A stretch of 64,000 nucleotides of DNA from Amoebidium appalachense (lineage: Eukaryota; Ichthyosporea). Made by a program: the position numbers and the translations under genes. Positions 56,970-64,000 of the stretch are shown here, piece after piece. How positions within the stretch are numbered: the stretch's first letter is position 1; every line of letters starts with the position of its first letter. A model generated the notes under the pieces. The model searched no databases. It saw nothing but the letters and a program-made list of their open reading frames with translations, and had not been told where the DNA came from. The stretch is taken from positions 3,906,001 to 3,970,000 of the forward strand of contig CAVNZM010000003.1 in NCBI GenBank assembly GCA_963693365.1. The letters are read 5' to 3'.

Positions 56970-57727
56970 TCACGATATAACACACTGCCCGCCCGCCTTC
57001 CCCGCCCGTTTATCCCCAGCCACATCCATAGGCGCGTTCGCGGCCACTTTCCCCTTCCGCTTCGCCGCGGCCGCGGCCGCGGCCGATATCGCGTAATCGA
57101 CAACCACATCCGATTTCTTTGCAACGATATGGTCGCTACTCTTACTCCTTTGCATGCGCGTCATTTCACCTACCGCCCCGTCAGCGTCTCTCTTCTTGCT
57201 TGGTTGCCTCTCGCTCCCCCTCCTACTCCTCCTCAACTTACCCAACCCCCTTGCGAACACACTGCCCCCTCCCCCCACCTCCTCCACCCCCTTCCCTCCC
57301 TTCCCTCCCATCCCTTCCCCCACCTCCGATACTTTCGGGAGACGAAGATTCGAGCGCATGCGAGTTTTGCCTCTCCGGGATGTCCTGTGAACCGGGAACA
57401 CTCAAAAGGGATGTGCTTGTTAGCGGCGTTGTTTTCTGTTGCTGCTGCAATTGTTGTTGGTGTAGCAGCGCGCGTTGTTGCTGGTGTTGCTGTATGCGTT
57501 TCTGCCTTGTTGCCTCCCTTTCAAGGCGCATCTGTTCGGCTCTGCTCACCGCATCACCATCCTCTTTTTCCGTTGCTGACTCTTCTTCGATTAGAACCGC
57601 TGAGGTTTGGCGCTTCATGGAACCCCTCTGCAGGTTGAAAAATGTCAGCGGGTGGATTGAGAAATCCGTGAAGGGGTGGGCGGGTGGGTGGGTGGGTGGG
57701 TGGGCGGGTGGTGTTGGTGGTAGTGGT

Positions 57728-57782
<55 letters not shown>

Positions 57783-58352
57783 GAGAGAGGGGAGAGAGAA
57801 GGGAGGGAGGGAGGAGGTGTGAGTTGTGCATGTGTGTGCAGGGCTGGTGGTGGTGGGGCACGGGAGGGAGGGAAGGGGAGGGATGAGGGAAAGCGAGTTG
57901 CCGAGAGGGAGAGAGGGAGAAAGAAGAGAGCAAGAGAGGGAGAGAGGATAGAGGAGAGGGGACAGAGAGAGGGGGGGGGGGGGGGGGGGGGAGAGGGGGG
58001 AGGAAGGGGGGAGTGAGAGAGAGACAGAGAGAGAGGTGGATAGAGAGCTTGGTGCACAGCCATTGTACGCGTGAGCAAGAAAGGAAAACGAGCGGGCATT
58101 CCGATGGACGAACGGGAGCATGCGTGCATATGTGGTGGTGGTGGTGGTGGTGGTGGTGGTGAGGGGGGAGGGGGGAGGGTGGTATGGGCATGAACCAACC
58201 TTTCCTTGGTCGGCCAAAGCAGAGGTAAAGCGAAAGTGGGGCTGAGGTGGTGGTGGGGGTAGAGGCTCATCGTCTGGCTCCTCCTGAAATGCACATAGAC
58301 TATGAGTTCGAGCCTGCTGTGTGAAACAGACACCAACCAATAATCGAAGCTC

Positions 58353-58411
<59 letters not shown>

Positions 58412-58562
58412 TCCGACCATATCCATGGATAAATTTGTGCACGGAGCCCCCTGTTTTCCTTCTGTGCAAACGCTCTAGGCAGTTCGCTCCTTGTGATCTA
58501 TCACGGGCCCATTTCCTCCCTTTCCGACCCCCCCCCCCCCCCCCCCCCTCTCTCTCTCTCTC

Positions 58563-58598
<36 letters not shown>

Positions 58599-58835
58599 TC
58601 TCCCCTCTCTCCCCTTGCGCCACCATGTCGAATTCAAACCTTACAATCTCAACACAACATGCATGCAACTTCTTTTGGTGTACTGTATATGAATGTGTCG
58701 CTTATTAGATGTCCTGCTAGTTTAATATCTTTTGACTTGCGTCAGGACTGTTTTTGAAATTTCCGCATATATCCTCACCATAAATCAACAGATTTTATCA
58801 ACATATGCTGGACATCGAGAATGGGGGTCAAAGCC

Positions 58836-58871
<36 letters not shown>

Positions 58872-59850
58872 AAATGAACCTCTATGCTCTTTCGTATTGT
58901 CTTTGTGAACATGCGGCTGGGGGCTTGTGGCTGGGGGGAGGTGGCCACCGGCTCATGCTTTGCTTTCTCCACTGGGGACATGGAGCTACGTGCTGGTGAA
59001 CCTATGAGGTCTTCCAGTGATGGTGCTGGTGGGGGGAATGAGGGGGGGAAAAAAGGGGAAAAGGAAGAAAAAAAGGAAGAAAAAAGGAAGGCAAAAAAAG
59101 GGCGAGGAGGGGAAGGTGGGTTGAAGGGGAGGACGGGGGGAGAGGGGGGGGGGGGGGGGGGGGGGGTTAGTCAACAAACACGGCTGTTGAGGTGAAACCA
59201 TGTCGGTATAATCATCAGCAACCCTAAACTACAGTCAGCGACATGAAGGCAGACCCAATCACAGAGCCCAATTCGGCCCCCGGTACGTGATCTTCATCCA
59301 ATCGAACAGGATTAAATCTATGGAATTCGACGCTCATTGGCTGTGGAAAAAAGCAGAGGGGGGTAAAAGGGGTAAAAAAAGGTGCTGCACTGATAATGGT
59401 CAAATCAAAACGCCTAATTTTTGTTGACATAGGTTGTGACTGGGTCTGCCTTCATGTTGCTGACTGTAGAACTCTTCTTAAGTTAACAAAAACATCTTTC
59501 GCGCCGCTAACCCAAAGGCAGAACCACGAAGGGAATAAAACAGAATTATAAAGAAACAGCAAAAAAAGGAAAACGCAGCTTTGAAGAAAGGACAAGGCAA
59601 CAAAACAACCCCCCCCCCCCCCCCCCAAAAAAAAAGGGCGCTACATCACCAACTAGAGAAAGAAACACCACCCACCTTGAATGTTGAACCCGATATTCGC
59701 CGGTTGGTTGGGTGACTGGGGCGGGGACATTATTACGGGAGAGGACTGACTGTCTATCTTTGGGGGTGGGTTGCCCGATACCGTCTTGCTGTGTTTGCGA
59801 CTCTTTCGGTGCTGTGTGATTCGTTGGAGGAAGCTGGGTGGTTCAACGGG

Positions 59851-59917
<67 letters not shown>

Positions 59918-61049
59918 AGGGGGAGGGGAGGTACGTGTGTGTGTTCATGTGCGATGGACGACGGGGAGGGTGTGTGTGTGTGTGTGTGTTGTTCGTGGGT
60001 ATATGTTGTTCGTGTGTGTGTGTGTGTGTGTGTGCGTGCGGGTGTGTGTGAGCAATGGGCACGAAGCATAAATGAATACATAACCATGTACAGATCTTCA
60101 TCCGCCACGTAGCTGTTGCGCATGCACCTCCCCCCCCCCCCCCCCCCCCCCCCCCCACCACACACACACACACACACCCCTCGGGCCATAAAATAAAAAA
60201 AAGGAACATTTGTTTTCTTAATGAACGACACAGGAAAGCAAATCCAAACACCATTGACAAACAACCAGCTACGCCAACTGCGTGCTTCCTCTTGCACTCA
60301 GGAAATCCCCCCCCTTACCCCCCAACACACACACACACATAAACCCAACTCTATTTTTGTGCCTCTGCCAAAACCTGCTTTACACCCCCCCCCCCCCCCC
60401 CCCCCCCCCCTTCCCCCCCTCCCCCCACCCACACCCCCACAGCCCCCTCCTCCTCCTCCCCCCACAACCCCCCATCTCCTCCCCCCTCCTCTCCCAACAC
60501 CCACCCACCCACGCACCCACCCACGCACCCACAAAACACGGACACGTACTTTTGAGTCAGGAACTGTTCAAATGCCGGGTCCTTGACGTTTACGTTCTCA
60601 GCAGAAAGTGCCCTCTGAAGGGTGCCGGGTGGCTGCTCACTGCATTCCTTTTTGGGAACTACCTTGGGCGTCTATGTGTGTGTATGTGTATGTGCGTGTG
60701 GGTGCGTGCATGCGTTCGTGCGCGCGCGTGTGTGTGGGAAGGGGGGGGGGCGGGGGGGTGGGTTGTGTCAGTGTGCATCGGCTTTGCGTTTAAGTGGGCA
60801 TTGGTTCGTATTAACGTGTGCATAGGTTTGTGTCAGGGTGTGAGCTTGGTGATGTCTGTCCATGGGGCCACGTAGAATGCCGAAGTACATTGGTTGAAGT
60901 TAAAGTGTGTGTCGGTGCATGGGTGACAAGGTGTAAACTTCATGGAAAAAAACAGGGAAGGTACGACGCCGTGGTAAAAGCGGGCAAGGCAGTGGTGTTG
61001 TCTATGTGTGTCTGTCTGTGTGTTTGTGTGTGTGCGTGTGCGTGGTGGT

Positions 61050-61096
<47 letters not shown>

Positions 61097-61381
61097 GAGA
61101 TGTGTGCGCGCGGGTGCGCCTGCATGTGTGCGTGCGCTTGCATGTGTGTGTGCATGTGTGTGTGTACATGCGCGCATGAGCATGTATATGTGTGCGAGGG
61201 TGCAGGTGTGTTTTGCCTGTGTGTGTATGAATTCGTGCGTGTGCATTGATAGCTGGGAACTTGGGAGAGAAGAGGGGGATGTGCGGGTGAAGGAGGGAAA
61301 GGGATGTGTTATGAATTACCATAGCGAGGTGTTGTCCGGACTGGGCTAAAGTAAGCAGGAAATAGTGGGAGGTGCCCTAAG

Positions 61382-61459
<78 letters not shown>

Positions 61460-61749
61460 CTGTGTCTGTGCATGTGCGTGTGCATGTGTGTGTGTGTGTG
61501 TGTACCTGCGTGCGCGTACGTGCACTTGGGGAGAAGGGAAGGGGGGAGGGGGGAGGAGAAATGGAGCATATGTTCAAAATTACCATAGCCAGGTGTTGTC
61601 CCGACTGCGCAATATTGAGCAGTGAGTGGTGGGAGGTGCCCTTAGCCGTGCTCCGTCTCTGGCGCAGCTGCTGCAGTCTCAATAGGTGGTAGGTGGCCAC
61701 GTTGTACGTGTGGTTGTGTGCATCAAGGTCACACCGCACCTCCTCGTAA

Positions 61750-61829
<80 letters not shown>

Positions 61830-62413
61830 TGTGTGTGTGTGTGTGCAGGCGGTAGGTGGCCACGTTGTACGTGTAATTGTGTGCATCAAGGTCACACGTA
61901 CCTCCTCGTAGTTTGTGTGTTGGTGTGTTTGTGTGCACGTGTTTGGCGAAGGCGGTGGGAAGGGGGGAGAGGGGAGGCAAGGGGAAGGGGGGACGAAGGA
62001 AGAGGGGGGCCAAAGGGGGGGGGGGGAAGGAGAGCGGAGGGGGGAGGGGAGGGGGAGGGGAGGGGGGAGGGGGGAGGGGGGAGGGGGGATTTGAATGCGT
62101 CAAAAAGTACGAAGTACACAAGAACAAACGGATAACACGATGGGGGGGGGAGGGGGGGAGGGGGAAAAGGCATTAGAATGCGACGTACCTCTCTCATAGA
62201 GAGAGAATGCGATAAAACCAATAGAGAAGAGCTGCCCAGGGCAAGGGAGACACACACACACGCACACGCACACACATGCACACGCACACACACCACATAC
62301 ACACGCACACACACACACAGAAAGCGAACGGGATAGGAGAGAGGGAGCAAGAGAGGGAAGGAGTGGAAGAGGGGATGGCGTGGGGGGAGAGAGAAAGGGG
62401 TGGGCGCACATGT

Positions 62414-62479
<66 letters not shown>

Positions 62480-63115
62480 GTGTGTGTGCGTGTGTGTGTA
62501 TCTGTATAGGTGTGTGTGTGTGTGTGTCTGTGTGTGTGTGCGCGCGCGTATGTGTGTGTCTGTGTGTGTGTATGTGTGTTTGCGTATGTGTGCATTTGAG
62601 CGATATATATCAGACCTATATTCATAGCAGCCAGGGCAGCCAGCACCCTGTTGTGCTCCTCAAGGGTCAACTTCTCATCATCCTCGTGCCCATCGTCAAC
62701 ACCGCTGTAGCCCGTGTGCAGCAGCCTGGAAAAAAATAAACAAAAAAAAAAAAAAAAGGGGGGGGGGGGGGGGAAGAAAAAATAAGGGGGAAAAGAGGAT
62801 TCAGCAAACAGGTACAAAAAAACAGAGCGAATGTGGACTTGCACAAACAACTGCATCCCCAAATGTTCGTATCCTATCATCTTTCCTCTTTTACTGCCCC
62901 CCCCCCCCCCCCCCCCCCCCCCTTCCTGCCCCTTCTGACCCCTCCCTCCTTTGGTCTCCCCCCCCCCCCCCCCCCCCCCCTTCCCCATTCACCGGCCCCC
63001 TCCTATGCCGTGTGGTTAGAGATGACTGCAAAACCTGTAAAGCTTGCATATTTATTGAGCCCTGCTACATCATGTGCTCCTGAACTTCCGACAGCTATAG
63101 ATCACCCGTGTGTGC

Positions 63116-63174
<59 letters not shown>

Positions 63175-63536
63175 GTGTGTTTGCGTGTGTGCATGCATGG
63201 TGCGTGTGTGCTTGCATGTGTATGTGTATGTGTGCGTGTGTGTGTGTGTGTGTGCGTGTGTTGTGTGTGTGCGCGCGCGTGTGTTGTACAGATAAAGAAA
63301 AGGTAGGTATTGTGAGGTGGTGATGGTTAGGGCGGTAGTTCGTGTGGGGTGCAGGGCTTCGAATACACAGACCATCATAGATATTGAATTATCTAAAAAA
63401 CGAGCTAGTGATCTAATGGGCGGAATCATGCAAGTTCGCAGGGCAGATCAAAAGTTGGCCACCCCCCCTCCCCCCCCCCCCCCCCCCCCCTCCCCCGGCC
63501 CCTTTTCTCTTATGGGGTGTGTAGGGCAGGACAAGG

Positions 63537-63590
<54 letters not shown>

Positions 63591-63661
63591 CGCGTGTGTG
63601 TGGGTGTGCACGCACGCGCGCGCGCGAGTGTGTGTTTTTTCTTTGTTCTTTTTTTTTTTTT

Positions 63662-63692
<31 letters not shown>

Positions 63693-63830
63693 GGGGGTAT
63701 AAATGGATGCATGACATACCACGGTGAGTTTTTTATTTCAGTGATCGTTGCGCGCTCTAGCGGCTGCACCACGAGCATGCGCGAGACAAGCTTTCGGAGC
63801 TCATCGGACCATTCATCGGGCATTTGGTAC
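56970..63830 (-). CDS. AMPK/SNF1-related protein kinase (5' partial)
   Basis: Exons in coding order: 63830-63720, 62725-62616, 61750-61584, 60671-60550, 59851-59676, 58992-58880, 58283-58200, 57627 to about 57240 or on to 56970. Phases agree through exon 8. The first exon encodes the end of a kinase C-lobe ([19 protein letters not shown], then TEIKNSPW), the subdomain XI pattern of CAMK-group kinases such as SNF1/AMPK. A UBA-like segment follows ([15 protein letters not shown], then NVATYHLL), as in AMPK-related kinases. The tail is rich in Ser, Pro and Gln (a [16 protein letters not shown] tract). In the last exon one frame stops at 57238. The other frame, from about 57290 down, reads [16 protein letters not shown] and stops at 56970, so a tiny intron or a G-run frameshift may join them. 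The catalytic loop lies outside the window. Confidence 0.75.
61314..61386 (-). repeat. partial copy of kinase exon 3, donor half
   Basis: Plus-strand 61314-61386 aligns with 61578-61650, the donor end of exon 3, including ATTACCATAGC and GTGGGAGGTGCCC. It carries substitutions and breaks off where a (GT)n array begins at CCGTGTGTG. In the real exon that site reads CCGTGCTCC. Confidence 0.85.
61848..61919 (-). repeat. partial copy of kinase exon 3, acceptor half
   Basis: Plus-strand 61848-61919 aligns with 61684-61757, the start of exon 3. One base is lost in the part matching GTGCGGTGT, which shifts the frame, and the CAG acceptor has become CAAAC, so it is a dead copy. A long (GT)n array separates it from the real exon. 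Confidence 0.85.
62090..62142 (-). mobile_element. short 3' copy of the C-tailed dispersed repeat
   Basis: The plus strand reads TTGAATGCGTCAAAAAGTAC through GATAACACGATG, identical to the 3' 50 bases of the 304-bp repeat in reverse. It is flanked by G-rich runs, so on the minus strand it ends in a C-rich tail. It lies in a kinase-gene intron in the sense direction. Confidence 0.85.
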
Positions 63831-63888
63831 CTGGAAGAAAGGCATGAGGTTGAGTATGGCAGGCAGACAGGCACACAGGAAAGGAAAG

Positions 63889-63950
63889 GGGGAGGTAGAC
63901 AGGCAGGCAGGCTGGCAGGGAGGCAGGCAGGCATGCATGCAGGAAGGGGT

Positions 63951-63998
<48 letters not shown>

Positions 63999-64000
63999 AG
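63889..64000 (+). repeat. (GGCA)n array at the right edge
   Basis: AGGC/GGCA tetranucleotides with variants, becoming perfect near 63955 and running to the window end, inside the next kinase-gene intron. Confidence 0.95.

Noticed and set aside
60065-60130. Minus-strand open stretch reading [11 protein letters not shown] in the kinase gene
   Set aside because: The exons ending at 60550 and starting at 59851 join in phase directly. The stretch has G-runs instead of an acceptor tract, and its donor phase does not fit the next exon.

Overview
The window is eukaryotic nuclear DNA. Genes are split into many short exons with GT-AG introns (one GC-AG). Introns and spacers are packed with (CA)n/(GT)n microsatellites and long uninterrupted C or G runs. 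There are no operons, Shine-Dalgarno sites or CRISPR arrays. The content (full-length ABCC transporter, AMPK-type kinase, SDHAF1-type assembly factor, a membrane-anchored glycosyltransferase-like/alginate-lyase-like fusion, a GH114 glycosidase) fits a protist, alga or early-branching opisthokont. I cannot name the species from sequence alone.

Layout. 1-19,980 (+): the last 23 exons I can join of a 5'-truncated ABCC/MRP transporter (1,158 residues plus stop, open frame throughout). 19,981-22,600: spacer with a TA-flanked MITE. 22,627-23,124 (+): small secreted cysteine-rich protein made of two tandem repeats. 24,308-34,013 (-): a complete 13-exon, 857-residue type II membrane protein joining a glycosyltransferase-like domain to an alginate-lyase-like domain; one intron carries a second MITE and another carries a dispersed repeat. 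34-42 kb: mostly non-coding, with (CT)n arrays and one weak ORF. 42,454-44,759 (-): a two-exon SDHAF1-like LYR protein. 46,648-46,871 (-): a probable single-pass membrane microprotein with a frameshift at a homopolymer. 49,956-50,765 (-): an intronless secreted GH114 protein. 50.8-57 kb: repeats, hairpins and a 200-bp (GA)n array. 56,970-63,830 (-): the 3' part of an AMPK/SNF1-related kinase whose 5' part lies beyond the right edge.

Exon boundaries were set by hand from splice consensus, phase agreement and family similarity. Phases close without error in the ABCC, fusion and SDHAF1-like genes, which strongly supports those models.

The genes do not form one pathway. Two (the fusion protein and GH114) act on extracellular or cell-surface polysaccharide, and the cysteine-rich protein is also secreted. 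The most unusual points are the fusion gene, the recurrent intron layout (C-run after the donor, (CA)n up to the acceptor), partial copies of exon edges beside microsatellites, and a dispersed repeat family whose copies all end in C-rich tails.
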